Source: Prosthecobacter sp.
Lineage (GTDB): Bacteria; Verrucomicrobiota; Verrucomicrobiia; Verrucomicrobiales; Verrucomicrobiaceae
Direction of reading: 5' to 3'
Assembly (NCBI GenBank): GCA_025869455.1
Contig: JAOZVT010000486.1
Location: 1 to 10,754, forward strand
DNA: 10,754 nucleotides
Part shown: positions 1-6,728 of the stretch, piece by piece
How positions within the stretch are numbered: the stretch's first letter is position 1
Layout of the letters: each line of letters begins with the position of its first letter
Program-made: the position numbers and the translations under genes
Notes under the pieces: model-generated
What the model saw: the letters and a program-made list of their open reading frames with translations, nothing else
What the model was told of the DNA's origin: nothing
Database searches by the model: none

Positions 1-1116
1 CGAGATGATGGCACCACCACGGTCTTTAGCGGCTACCGCGTCCAGCATCATTTGAGCCTGGGGCCAACGAAAGGCGGGATTCGTTTTCACCCCGATGTAA
101 CCATGGGGGAGGTCGCGGCCTTAGCCATGTGGATGAGTTGGAAGTGCGCGCTGACAGGTTTACCTTATGGTGGAGCTAAGGGTGGGGTGTGCTGTGATCC
201 TAGCAAGCTTTCCATTGGCGAACTTGAGCGCTTAACACGGCGCTACACGCAGGAATTGATCCCTTTCATCGGGCCTCAGTTAGACGTGCCTGCGCCGGAT
301 ATGGGGACCAATGAGCAAGTTATGGCCTGGATCATGGACACCTATTCTCTCCAGGTCGGCCATTGTGTGCCTGGGGTCGTGACGGGGAAACCTGTCGGGC
401 TGGGTGGTTCACTCGGGCGGCGTGAGTCCACGGGGCGCGGTGTTGCTTACCTGATTTCGCGTGCCATGGACACTTTAGGCATTCGTGCGGAAGGGGCCAC
501 TGCAGTGATCCAGGGTTACGGAAATGTGGGCTCTGTGGCGGCCATGTCCATGGCAAAGCAGGGCGTGAAAATATTGGCTGTGAGTGATGCTTACGGTGGT
601 ATTCACAATGCCCAGGGACTGGACTTGATGGCGCTGAACGAATTTGTGGCGCGAACCAAAAGTGTGGTTGGGTTTCCAGGCGCTGAGCCGGTCAGTAATT
701 CAGAGCTTCTGTTGATCCCTTGTGACGTTTTGGTTCCAGCAGCTCTGGAGCGGCAAATCACTGGTGAAAATGCAGCCAAGATCCAATGTCGCATCCTGGC
801 AGAAGGAGCCAATGGCCCGACCACGCCTGATGCAGATTTGATCCTCGAGCAGCGCTCAGAGATCTTCGTGATTCCAGATATTCTCTGTAACAGCGGCGGT
901 GTGATCGTCTCCTACTTTGAGTGGGTGCAGGACCTCCAGAGCTTCTTTTGGGGAGAAGGGGAGGTGCTGGATAAGCTTTTCCGTATCTTGGAACAGGCCT
1001 TCACTCAGACGCTTCAGTTCCACCGTAAGCGCCAGGTTTCCATGCGCTTTGCAGCGCTGAGCTTGGGTATCAAACGTGTGTGGGAGGCTAAACAAACACG
1101 TGGCCTATACCCATAG
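1..1116 (+). CDS. gdhA: Glutamate dehydrogenase (Glu/Leu/Phe/Val dehydrogenase family), 5' end cut off
   Basis: Cytoplasmic NAD(P)-dependent oxidative deamination of glutamate to 2-oxoglutarate plus ammonia, or the reverse. The frame is open from base 1, giving 371 residues and a TAG stop; full-length members have about 410-430 residues, so roughly 50 N-terminal residues lie outside the window. A TTG at 52 is internal: the codons before it read DDGTTTVFSGYRVQHH, which is conserved family sequence. Visible motifs in the fragment are GPTKGGIRFHP (substrate-binding Lys), PYGGAKGG with the catalytic Lys at about 60, the APDMGTNEQ segment, GGSLGRRESTGRG, the Rossmann motif GYGNVG at about 172-177, PAALERQIT, AEGANGPTTPDAD and CNSGGVIVSYFEW. 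Amino-acid specificity cannot be proved by eye, but the overall pattern is that of the small hexameric glutamate enzymes. It is convergent with rpoN. The symbol is the conventional one for the family. Confidence 0.9.
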   Translation, partial: RDDGTTTVFSGYRVQHHLSLGPTKGGIRFHPDVTMGEVAALAMWMSWKCALTGLPYGGAKGGVCCDPSKLSIGELERLTRRYTQELIPFIGPQLDVPAPDMGTNEQVMAWIMDTYSLQVGHCVPGVVTGKPVGLGGSLGRRESTGRGVAYLISRAMDTLGIRAEGATAVIQGYGNVGSVAAMSMAKQGVKILAVSDAYGGIHNAQGLDLMALNEFVARTKSVVGFPGAEPVSNSELLLIPCDVLVPAALERQITGENAAKIQCRILAEGANGPTTPDADLILEQRSEIFVIPDILCNSGGVIVSYFEWVQDLQSFFWGEGEVLDKLFRILEQAFTQTLQFHRKRQVSMRFAALSLGIKRVWEAKQTRGLYP

Positions 1117-1122
1117 GCCACG
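1099..1122 (+). other. Inverted repeat overlapping the gdhA stop codon
   Basis: A perfect 9-bp stem, CGTGGCCTA (1099-1107) and TAGGCCACG (1114-1122), with a 6-nt loop. The TAG stop codon lies in the 3' arm. No T-run follows, so it is not a standard intrinsic terminator. It could protect the mRNA 3' end or slow the ribosome or polymerase; function is inference only. Confidence 0.5.
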
Positions 1123-1198
1123 GTGGATGTTAAAACCCGAACTCCGCGATTGATCACGGCCAGCGGCTGCAAATCCTGGCCTCATTCGGTGCCGGTAT

Positions 1199-1233
1199 CT
1201 GTGGGTCCAGTCTTTTTAAAGACAGTCCCACAG
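1199..1233. other. Two-part stem-loop between convergent gdhA and rpoN
   Basis: The outer stem is CTGTGGG (1199-1205) with CCCACAG (1227-1233). A 4/3-nt internal loop follows, then the inner stem GTCTTT (1210-1215) with AAAGAC (1218-1223), of which about 5 bp can form around a small loop. There is no U-tract on either strand directly after it. It lies in the noncoding space between two converging genes and may act as an RNA 3'-end structure. Confidence 0.45.
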
Positions 1234-1244
1234 TCTCCCGAACC

Positions 1245-1264
1245 GCCTGAGCCTCAGGCTTTTT
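1245..1264 (+). terminator. Intrinsic terminator downstream of gdhA
   Basis: A 6-bp GC-rich stem GCCTGA/TCAGGC (1245-1250 and 1254-1259) with a 3-nt loop, followed directly by five Ts (1260-1264). It stands about 130 bp after the gdhA stop and in the right orientation to end that transcript. The stem is short, so strength is uncertain. Confidence 0.6.
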
Positions 1265-1319
1265 GCCGCTGTCTCGCGCTGAATCGTGGAATCCGGCTTA
1301 AAAGCTCATCCTGCTGAGT

Positions 1320-2744
1320 TCACGAAAACGATTTGCGCAAGTGACTCGGCAAGATGCCCAAAGCCTCACGGTACTTGGCGACGGTGCGCCGGGCGACCTT
1401 GATGCCCTGTTTGTCCAGTAGCTTGGCCAGCTTGTCATCGCTGAGCGGTTTGGCCTTTGTTTCTGTCTTGATCAGGTCCGCAATCGCGTTCTTCACGCTC
1501 GTGTTGCTGAGGTCTTCTCCAGAGTCTGTTTTGACACCATGACTGAAGAAGAATTTCAGCTCATACACGCCGTGAGGGGTGGCCATGTATTTGCCCGAGA
1601 TGGCGCGACTGACGGTGGTTTCATGGACGCCGACTTCATCGGCCACTTGGGCCATGTTAAGCGGGCGTAGGAAGCTGGTTCCTTTCTCCAAAAACTCTCG
1701 CTGATGGGCGAGAATCTGGGTCGCGATCTTATGGATCGTTTGCTGCCGCTGGTGAATGGAGCGAATCAGGAATTTGCCGCTGCGAATCTTGTCACGGATG
1801 TAATTCCGCACTTCACCAGTGCTGCCAGCCTGTCCCAGCAAGTCCTTGTAAGCATTGCTGAGACGCAGGCTTGGCAGGTCGTCATTATTCATGACGGGTA
1901 CCCATTCACCACCTTGACGTTCAACGATGATGTCAGGGCTGACGTAATTGTTGCTGCTGGGACTAAAACGGGAGGCTGGCCGTGGATCAAGTGTGCTGAT
2001 GAAATCAGCTGCGCGCGAGACTTGCTCCAGGGGAACTCCCAACTTACGAGCGAGAATCGGGTAGCGTTTATTCGCTAGATCTTCCAGGTGCTGCTCGACT
2101 AACCGATGGGCCAAACTGTGAGTTTTCCCCAAGCGTTCCAGTTGAATCAATAAGCATTCACGCAGGTCATCTGACCCTACTCCGACTGGGTCAAAAGACA
2201 TCAGAACCGCCTTTGCGGAATGCAGATCATCCACGGGCAGGCCGTGCTGAAGACTGAGGTCTTCGACGGTGTAGTTGAGGAATCCTCTGTCATCGAGGCT
2301 ACCGATCAGAAACTCGATGTTTTTGACCAAGATAGGATCATTGATCTCTGCCGTTCGTAGCTGGGTAACGAGGTGTTCCTGGAGGGTCGTGGGGGCCACG
2401 ATGGAGTCCATGAGGAACTGCCAGCGTTCCTGGTCTTCCGCCGTACGATTGGTCGTCTGCATTCGGCTCTGGGCCCAATACTCGCGCCATTCCTCGTCCA
2501 TTTGGGAGATGACATCCAGCTCGTCGCGATCACCTCCATCACGATCATCAGGATCGTCCGGTACGGCATCCTCCAGAGAAACCTCGGGGGCTTCGAGTTC
2601 GAGCACAGGATTGATTTCAATCTCCTGTTGAATGATCTGCCGAAGCTCCAGGGTTGGGGCCTGGAGGATCTGCAAGCTCTGCTGCATCTGTGGGCCGATG
2701 GCGAGCTTTTGAGTCTGTGTCTGGTATAGTCCTTGATCTGCCAT
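1320..2744 (-). CDS. rpoN: RNA polymerase sigma-54 factor (RpoN)
   Basis: Sigma-54 directs core RNA polymerase to -24/-12 promoters that fire only with an ATP-dependent enhancer-binding protein. It is 474 residues long, a normal length. Region I is the Gln/Leu-rich N-terminus (about 5-50; QTQKLAIGPQMQQSLQILQ), which contacts the activator. Region II is acidic (about 50-85, with DDPDDRDGGDRDE). The core-binding domain covers about 110-260 (FDPVGVG at 184, LDPRPAS at 252). A helix-turn-helix lies at about 364-385 (AQVADEVGVHETTVSRAIS), and the signature RpoN box ARRTVAKYRE is at 451-460, followed by LGILPSHLR. The ATG at 2744 begins exactly at the conserved N-terminus. The only SD-like run (AAAGGGGTG, 2759-2767) is about 14 nt upstream, rather far. 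It follows the zinc-ribbon gene on the same strand after a 129-bp gap that holds a sigma-54-like promoter motif, and it is convergent with gdhA. Confidence 0.97.
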   Translation of the reverse strand: MADQGLYQTQTQKLAIGPQMQQSLQILQAPTLELRQIIQQEIEINPVLELEAPEVSLEDAVPDDPDDRDGGDRDELDVISQMDEEWREYWAQSRMQTTNRTAEDQERWQFLMDSIVAPTTLQEHLVTQLRTAEINDPILVKNIEFLIGSLDDRGFLNYTVEDLSLQHGLPVDDLHSAKAVLMSFDPVGVGSDDLRECLLIQLERLGKTHSLAHRLVEQHLEDLANKRYPILARKLGVPLEQVSRAADFISTLDPRPASRFSPSSNNYVSPDIIVERQGGEWVPVMNNDDLPSLRLSNAYKDLLGQAGSTGEVRNYIRDKIRSGKFLIRSIHQRQQTIHKIATQILAHQREFLEKGTSFLRPLNMAQVADEVGVHETTVSRAISGKYMATPHGVYELKFFFSHGVKTDSGEDLSNTSVKNAIADLIKTETKAKPLSDDKLAKLLDKQGIKVARRTVAKYREALGILPSHLRKSFS

Positions 2745-2788
2745 TGGTTGGTTGGCGGCACCCCTTTCATTGGTGTGCTATACTATCA

Positions 2789-2805
2789 AGCAGAGATCGG
2801 GCCAA
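2789..2805 (-). promoter_or_regulatory. Candidate sigma-54 (-24/-12) promoter upstream of rpoN
   Basis: On the rpoN strand the sequence reads TTGGCCCG-ATCT-CTGCT. Compared with the known consensus YTGGCACG-N4-TTGCW, 11 of 13 defined positions match. The invariant GG (2803-2802) and GC (2791-2790) are separated by exactly 10 bases. A start near 2778 would give a leader of about 34 nt before the rpoN ATG. Sigma-54 recognising its own gene's promoter is inference; only the motif match is seen. Confidence 0.45.
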
Positions 2806-2810
2806 AGTTG

Positions 2811-2838
2811 TATTTTCTTCATGAAAACGAAGAAAATA
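2811..2838. promoter_or_regulatory. AT-rich 10-bp perfect inverted repeat upstream of rpoN
   Basis: TATTTTCTTC (2811-2820) and GAAGAAAATA (2829-2838) are perfect reverse complements with an 8-nt spacer. The element lies between the zinc-ribbon gene stop and the candidate -24/-12 motif, centred about 46 bp upstream of the predicted start. It may be a regulator operator. As a transcribed hairpin it is AT-rich and lacks a U-tract on the minus strand, so a terminator role is less likely. Confidence 0.45.
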
Positions 2839-2873
2839 GGAAGCTGGCACAGATTTTTAACTGAAATTATCCT

Positions 2874-4406
2874 TTATTGCTTCATGGTGCCACTGGGGAA
2901 AACAGCCCCAGTGACGGCGCCTTCGCAGTCCAGAATGACGACGGTTTGGACTTCATCTGCTAGCTTTCGATGCTGAAGTAGCAGTCTTGCAATATACACC
3001 TGCTCCCACGCGACCTCGCGCTCTAAAAAGCGCCCCAGAGGAGTGTCCAAGGCTGTGACAGCTTTGGTACCTACAGAACCATCTGCACTGGCTTGAAGAT
3101 CAACGCAGAGATAGTCAGCGCGTACGGCTTCAGGCAGGTCGAAGGCATGGCTGCGGTGTAAAGTCACATAAAACCAGGAAGGCTGCTCAGAACCACTCTC
3201 TAGGAAGCGCGCCAAACGGCCTTCATGAGTTTCGGCAAAGAGCGGCCAGTTTAAAAGCCAGCCGCTTTGGGGTTGTGGGGTCATCTTGAGGAGTGACCCT
3301 TTCTTTGGATTCTTGTCAGTCCAGACGAAAAGCATGGGCACCATTTCCTGACCTGGCAGCGTCAGCGGATTGGTGGGGCTGACCTTCAGAGACTTTAAAT
3401 GGGGGTGGCTTTTGGCAAAGAATTCTTCCACATCGACCCGGTACTCTTCCCCTTGGGAAAGTGTGGCCATTCGTTCGTCGGTCGTCTTACTTTCTAGCAG
3501 TGTGGAGAGGAGTTTTTCAGCCGTAGCCGTAGCGGTGACAAGGTCCATGGACTGTGTTTCGACAGGTTCAGGGATGACTTCAGCGGGGCTTGGTAGTTCG
3601 GCCCGTCTGATTTCGGTGACCATCTCTGGTGGCTTTTCTGGGGTAGCTTCAGGTGGCGGGGGCTGGACGACCGGCTCTGTTGGAATGACCTGTGGCGCTG
3701 GGGTTGGCGCTTCCACTTCAATCGCCAAAGGTGGCCGCGAAACTTCCCAGGTGAGCCATCCTGCTAAGCCCAGGACGAAGACCAGAAAAAGGCCCAGAGG
3801 GACATTTCGTTCGTCCCTGGTGGGTTGCCAGGTGGAGTCAGCCATGGCGGGTGCCGGTGGCTCGCTCTCAGGCAAGGTGGCTTGTCCCCAGGGTTCGTAT
3901 TCGCGTGTTGGCGCTGCTTGGACTGGGGCGGCACTTGGCTGGGGCGGCTGTGGGGCAAAGAAAGTCTGTGTGGGGCTTTCTGGCTCCGTGGGGGCTGGGT
4001 TCGGTGGCGCTAGGCTGAAGGGCGTGCTGGCTATTTGTGAGACAGGAGGCCAGCTAGGAGATGCCGTGGGGGCAGGGGGAAAGAGTGGATGTGTCTGCGG
4101 GGCAAACTGCGGGGCTTGCTCCGGTGCCTGGGGCCACGCGCTCGGCTGCCTGTTCGGTGGTCGAATGATGTTGGGCAGCACGGAACTGCCTTGAGGCGCA
4201 TTCTGCGGGCGGGACGGGATGATGCGTCTTTGGATTGGCAGGCTGGTTGCCGCCGGGCCTTGGGCATTAGCTGCCGTCGTGTAAGACTCCATGGTAGCAC
4301 TGCGTGCGCAGTGGGGGCATGTTACCAGGGCTCCCGGCTGCTGGGGCAGTGAGAGGAATGGACGTGTGCACGCAGGGCAGCGAAGACTGATGACACCATT
4401 GACCAT
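2874..4406 (-). CDS. Zinc-ribbon, proline-rich, single-pass membrane protein of unknown function
   Basis: I do not recognise a named family. With the start at 4406 the protein has 510 residues. At the N-terminus is a four-Cys zinc ribbon of the MJ0042-like style, CPAC...CPHC, with C10, C13, C30 and C33. About 160 residues very rich in Pro/Gln/Ala follow, then one hydrophobic helix at about 202-220 (LGLFLVFVLGLAGWLTW) flanked on its N-side by Arg/Asp/Glu residues. A second Pro/Glu-rich stretch runs to about 285, and the C-terminal 220 residues look globular. Topology is probably zinc ribbon in the cytoplasm and C-terminal domain outside. The frame extends upstream to 4556, but the extra 50 residues are not protein-like. 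The chosen ATG lies 9 residues before the first Cys, with no good SD; an ATG at 4436 is an alternative. It precedes rpoN on the same strand. Confidence 0.75.
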   Translation of the reverse strand: MVNGVISLRCPACTRPFLSLPQQPGALVTCPHCARSATMESYTTAANAQGPAATSLPIQRRIIPSRPQNAPQGSSVLPNIIRPPNRQPSAWPQAPEQAPQFAPQTHPLFPPAPTASPSWPPVSQIASTPFSLAPPNPAPTEPESPTQTFFAPQPPQPSAAPVQAAPTREYEPWGQATLPESEPPAPAMADSTWQPTRDERNVPLGLFLVFVLGLAGWLTWEVSRPPLAIEVEAPTPAPQVIPTEPVVQPPPPEATPEKPPEMVTEIRRAELPSPAEVIPEPVETQSMDLVTATATAEKLLSTLLESKTTDERMATLSQGEEYRVDVEEFFAKSHPHLKSLKVSPTNPLTLPGQEMVPMLFVWTDKNPKKGSLLKMTPQPQSGWLLNWPLFAETHEGRLARFLESGSEQPSWFYVTLHRSHAFDLPEAVRADYLCVDLQASADGSVGTKAVTALDTPLGRFLEREVAWEQVYIARLLLQHRKLADEVQTVVILDCEGAVTGAVFPSGTMKQ

Positions 4407-4421
4407 GAGCAGTGGACTATC

Positions 4422-4434
4422 GCGTATAATACGC
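4422..4434. promoter_or_regulatory. 13-bp dyad just upstream of the zinc-ribbon gene start
   Basis: GCGTAT-A-ATACGC is a perfect 6-bp dyad around one central base, 15 bp upstream of the ATG at 4406. On the gene's strand it contains TATTAT, 5 of 6 to a -10 hexamer, but no convincing -35 lies 16-18 bp upstream. It could be an operator or a promoter core. If the alternative start at 4436 were used, it would instead be coding. Confidence 0.3.
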
Positions 4435-4470
4435 ATCTTGCCAGTGCGCGGTTTGGTTAGGGTGTGTTTT

Positions 4471-4549
4471 AAAAAAAATCGGGAAGGAGTCGCCTGTGAG
4501 AAGGTGTTCGAGGACAAGGGTAATGCCTCCAACCTCCACCGCACAGGCG
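4471..4549 (-). ncRNA. Structured leader/attenuator-like hairpin followed by a U8 run
   Basis: In the 222-bp gap between the HAD-glycosidase stop and the zinc-ribbon start, three nested stems can form. The outer pair is CGCCTGTG/CACAGGCG (4491-4498 with 4542-4549), the middle pair GGTG/CACC (4503-4506 with 4537-4540) and the inner pair GAGG/CCTC (4510-4513 with 4533-4536), about 16 bp in total. On the minus strand this hairpin is followed 12 nt later by eight Us (4478-4471). The gap is too long for a textbook intrinsic terminator, so it may be a leaky terminator or attenuator. No known riboswitch class was recognised. Confidence 0.35.
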
Positions 4550-4628
4550 GCTTCACACTTGCTCAGTTCTTTCTGGGGAGATCGAAAAGGCAAATGTGCT
4601 AACCGACTACATGGCTGGGGAAGCACGG

Positions 4629-6701
4629 CTAGGTATCAGCCAAGCCGACCTCGTGGCAGGCCAGGATGAATTCAGCGGCGGACCAGGCTTGGAAGGCTTT
4701 GCCCATCGGGTTGCCCGTTTTGGCATGAGCCCATTCATTGAATTCCCACTCTCCCTGGACCCCACGTTGATTTAACCGTGCCAGTTTGAGGAGCTCTTGA
4801 AGCGCCAACGGTTTCATGCCGAGTCGTGCGATGAACTGGACCCACTTAGCACCAATGAAAGGCCATAAGCCGCCGTTGTGGTAGTGATTCGGCAAATTGA
4901 GCAGATTCACCGCGTAATATGGTTTCCAGTCCGGGTCACCAGGGGCCACCACAGGATAGAGGTTGGCCACAGGGAAGGGTTCATTCACACCGACTCCCCA
5001 CATGAACCTGAAGGCGCTGCGGGCGCGATCCACATCCAAGACGTTGAAGAGGAAGGCCAAAAGATTGCCATAGATATCACAGCGCCAGTTGAAGTCGAAC
5101 GGGGTGACTTGCGCTAAAAGATAGGTCGTATCTCCCATGCTGTATTGCATGTCCGCAAAGGTGCGCGTGATGCCTGGCGTCGTCGCTGTGGTGGGCCAAA
5201 AACGTTGGAGAATAGCCAGCTTGATGGTCTGTGACCAACGCAGGTATTCGCCCGCTCGTTTCTCCTGCCCCAGTGTTTCCAGGAGTCTGCCGAAGGCGAT
5301 GTTGGCACGGTACCAGATCACCTGATCCACAAGGACATTGTAAGAGCGACCAAACAAATCCGTCCAATCTCCTGCTTCGGGGATCTCAAGAAGGGCGTCA
5401 TAATTTGAATCATGAGCGGTTAACCAGTCCATGGCCCGTTGCAAGGCAGGCAGATGTTCGCGGATGAAGGCCGTCTCCCGCGTGACACGGAGGTATTCAT
5501 AAGCTGCGATGATGACCCAAAGGCCACCATCAATGGAGCAAATGCCACCGACTCCAGAGTAATCTGGAATGCCGTCGTCAATGCGTACATTGGCAGGGAT
5601 CTGCCCGTGTGGAGAGGCTTGCGTGAGGAGGGTCTTCAGGGTTGCTCGTTGGCAATCACGGATCTCGGGATCGTCTAGGGTGAGGGAGGCTATGATGGTG
5701 ATGGCCCCATCACGTGCCCAGACACTGCGGTAGTTCGCATCCGTGCCACGGGTTTCGTTTTCTGTCAGTGAACAGGCTGAAAACCCCATGGGGGTGATGT
5801 TTTTGCGCAATGCTTCAATAGCTTTGTTGTAAGCCAGCTTCAGGTAGTCTTGATCTTCTGCGGTCAGCGCTTCCGGGGAGGCTTCATTGAGGAGCTGGCG
5901 GATCTCTGGATCGAAGTGCTTTTCTCTGGGTTCATCGGATGTATCCAGACTGCAAATGAGGGGAATGACACCATAATTGAGTAGGCCCTCTAAGACCCCA
6001 TCTGCACAAATGCTATGGGCACGGTAGCAGGGCAGGTGGATCGTTGATTCGACAAGCTCTGGCTGGGCGTTTTCCACGATGATGCCCTGAATGCCAGGAA
6101 TGTGAAACATGGCACTGTCATTGCCTGAATCCCCAGCCACCACGGCCTCCTCGGCAGAAAGGCCAAGATGCTTCAGCAGCCATTCCAACGCATTGCCTTT
6201 GTTGGCGTATTTGGGCAGGATGTCCAGATCACGATTGCTTGAATAAACGATGACTGTTTCTAACCCTGCCGCCGCCAACCCGACTTCCAATGCCTTGAGT
6301 TGTTCCGCTGCGGCTTGATGCAGGTACCAACTGGATTTGAAAGCGTTTTGGAATTGGATCGGTTGTCTAACGGCACTGGTTAGGCTTTGCACGACTTGCT
6401 CTGCTTTATCCCGGTCCCAGTTCTCGCTCATGATCTCAGCAAACTCGCGCATGACGCTGCGGTTTCGCATGTCATAGATCATGGTGCCGACACCACAGAT
6501 CAGGTACTCAGGGTGAGGCAGGTCTGAACGCTGAATCGTGCGTAGGGCGTCCTGCTGAAGACGTCCCGTGTTGTAAACTAGGCTGGGGCGTTTGCCCTCA
6601 GGGTGGGTTTCCCAAACCTGTCTAAAAAGGAGTGTCGCGTCTGGCTTGCCAAGAAGCGTGCCGTCGAGGTCGGAGCACAGGAGCTTAATGTTGCTGCTCA
6701 T
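4629..6701 (-). CDS. Bifunctional HAD sugar-phosphate phosphatase fused to a GH100/invertase-like (alpha/alpha)6 glycosidase domain
   Basis: The protein has 690 residues and two parts. Residues 1-245 are a HAD-IIB phosphatase of the sucrose-phosphate/mannosylfructose-phosphate phosphatase type: DLDGT with D11 and D13, NTGR with T45, K168 and GDSGND with D191 and D195, all four HAD motifs intact. Residues about 265-690 resemble the helical-barrel glycosidases annotated as neutral/alkaline invertase (GH100) or amylo-alpha-1,6-glucosidase: WARDG (D331), SIDGGLW (D391), PFDFNWRCD, HYHNGGLWP (608-613) and a Glu cluster at E651/E653/E656. From memory, D391 and one of these Glu residues align with the acid/base pair of GH100. 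Stand-alone phosphatases of this class have about 250 residues, so the second half is an addition. It follows the synthase gene by 27 bp (operon). The ATG at 6701 starts right before the DLDGT motif and has an AT-rich upstream with no SD. The glycosidase substrate is unknown; mannosylfructose or a related fructoside is inference. Confidence 0.82.
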   Translation of the reverse strand: MSSNIKLLCSDLDGTLLGKPDATLLFRQVWETHPEGKRPSLVYNTGRLQQDALRTIQRSDLPHPEYLICGVGTMIYDMRNRSVMREFAEIMSENWDRDKAEQVVQSLTSAVRQPIQFQNAFKSSWYLHQAAAEQLKALEVGLAAAGLETVIVYSSNRDLDILPKYANKGNALEWLLKHLGLSAEEAVVAGDSGNDSAMFHIPGIQGIIVENAQPELVESTIHLPCYRAHSICADGVLEGLLNYGVIPLICSLDTSDEPREKHFDPEIRQLLNEASPEALTAEDQDYLKLAYNKAIEALRKNITPMGFSACSLTENETRGTDANYRSVWARDGAITIIASLTLDDPEIRDCQRATLKTLLTQASPHGQIPANVRIDDGIPDYSGVGGICSIDGGLWVIIAAYEYLRVTRETAFIREHLPALQRAMDWLTAHDSNYDALLEIPEAGDWTDLFGRSYNVLVDQVIWYRANIAFGRLLETLGQEKRAGEYLRWSQTIKLAILQRFWPTTATTPGITRTFADMQYSMGDTTYLLAQVTPFDFNWRCDIYGNLLAFLFNVLDVDRARSAFRFMWGVGVNEPFPVANLYPVVAPGDPDWKPYYAVNLLNLPNHYHNGGLWPFIGAKWVQFIARLGMKPLALQELLKLARLNQRGVQGEWEFNEWAHAKTGNPMGKAFQAWSAAEFILACHEVGLADT

Positions 6702-6728
6702 GTAAAATGAAATAAAAGAGGTCGTAAA

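Noticed and set aside
1123..1317. 64-codon plus-strand ORF downstream of gdhA
   Set aside because: It contains the hairpins and terminator of gdhA, has no SD and no protein features.
1704..2078. Plus-strand ORF of 124 codons opposite rpoN
   Set aside because: rpoN on the minus strand has full domain support; this is an antisense shadow.
3370..4194. Long plus-strand ORF (274 codons) opposite the zinc-ribbon gene
   Set aside because: Gly/Cys-rich shadow of the Pro-rich coding strand, with no recognisable domain.
4407..4556. 50-residue N-terminal extension of the zinc-ribbon protein
   Set aside because: It overlaps the U8 run and a 13-bp dyad, and the sequence is not protein-like; the zinc ribbon begins right after the ATG at 4406.
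4417..4626. 69-codon minus-strand ORF between the HAD-glycosidase and zinc-ribbon genes
   Set aside because: It starts with GTG, has no SD and unusual composition, and it covers the hairpin and U8 run. Better explained as leader DNA.
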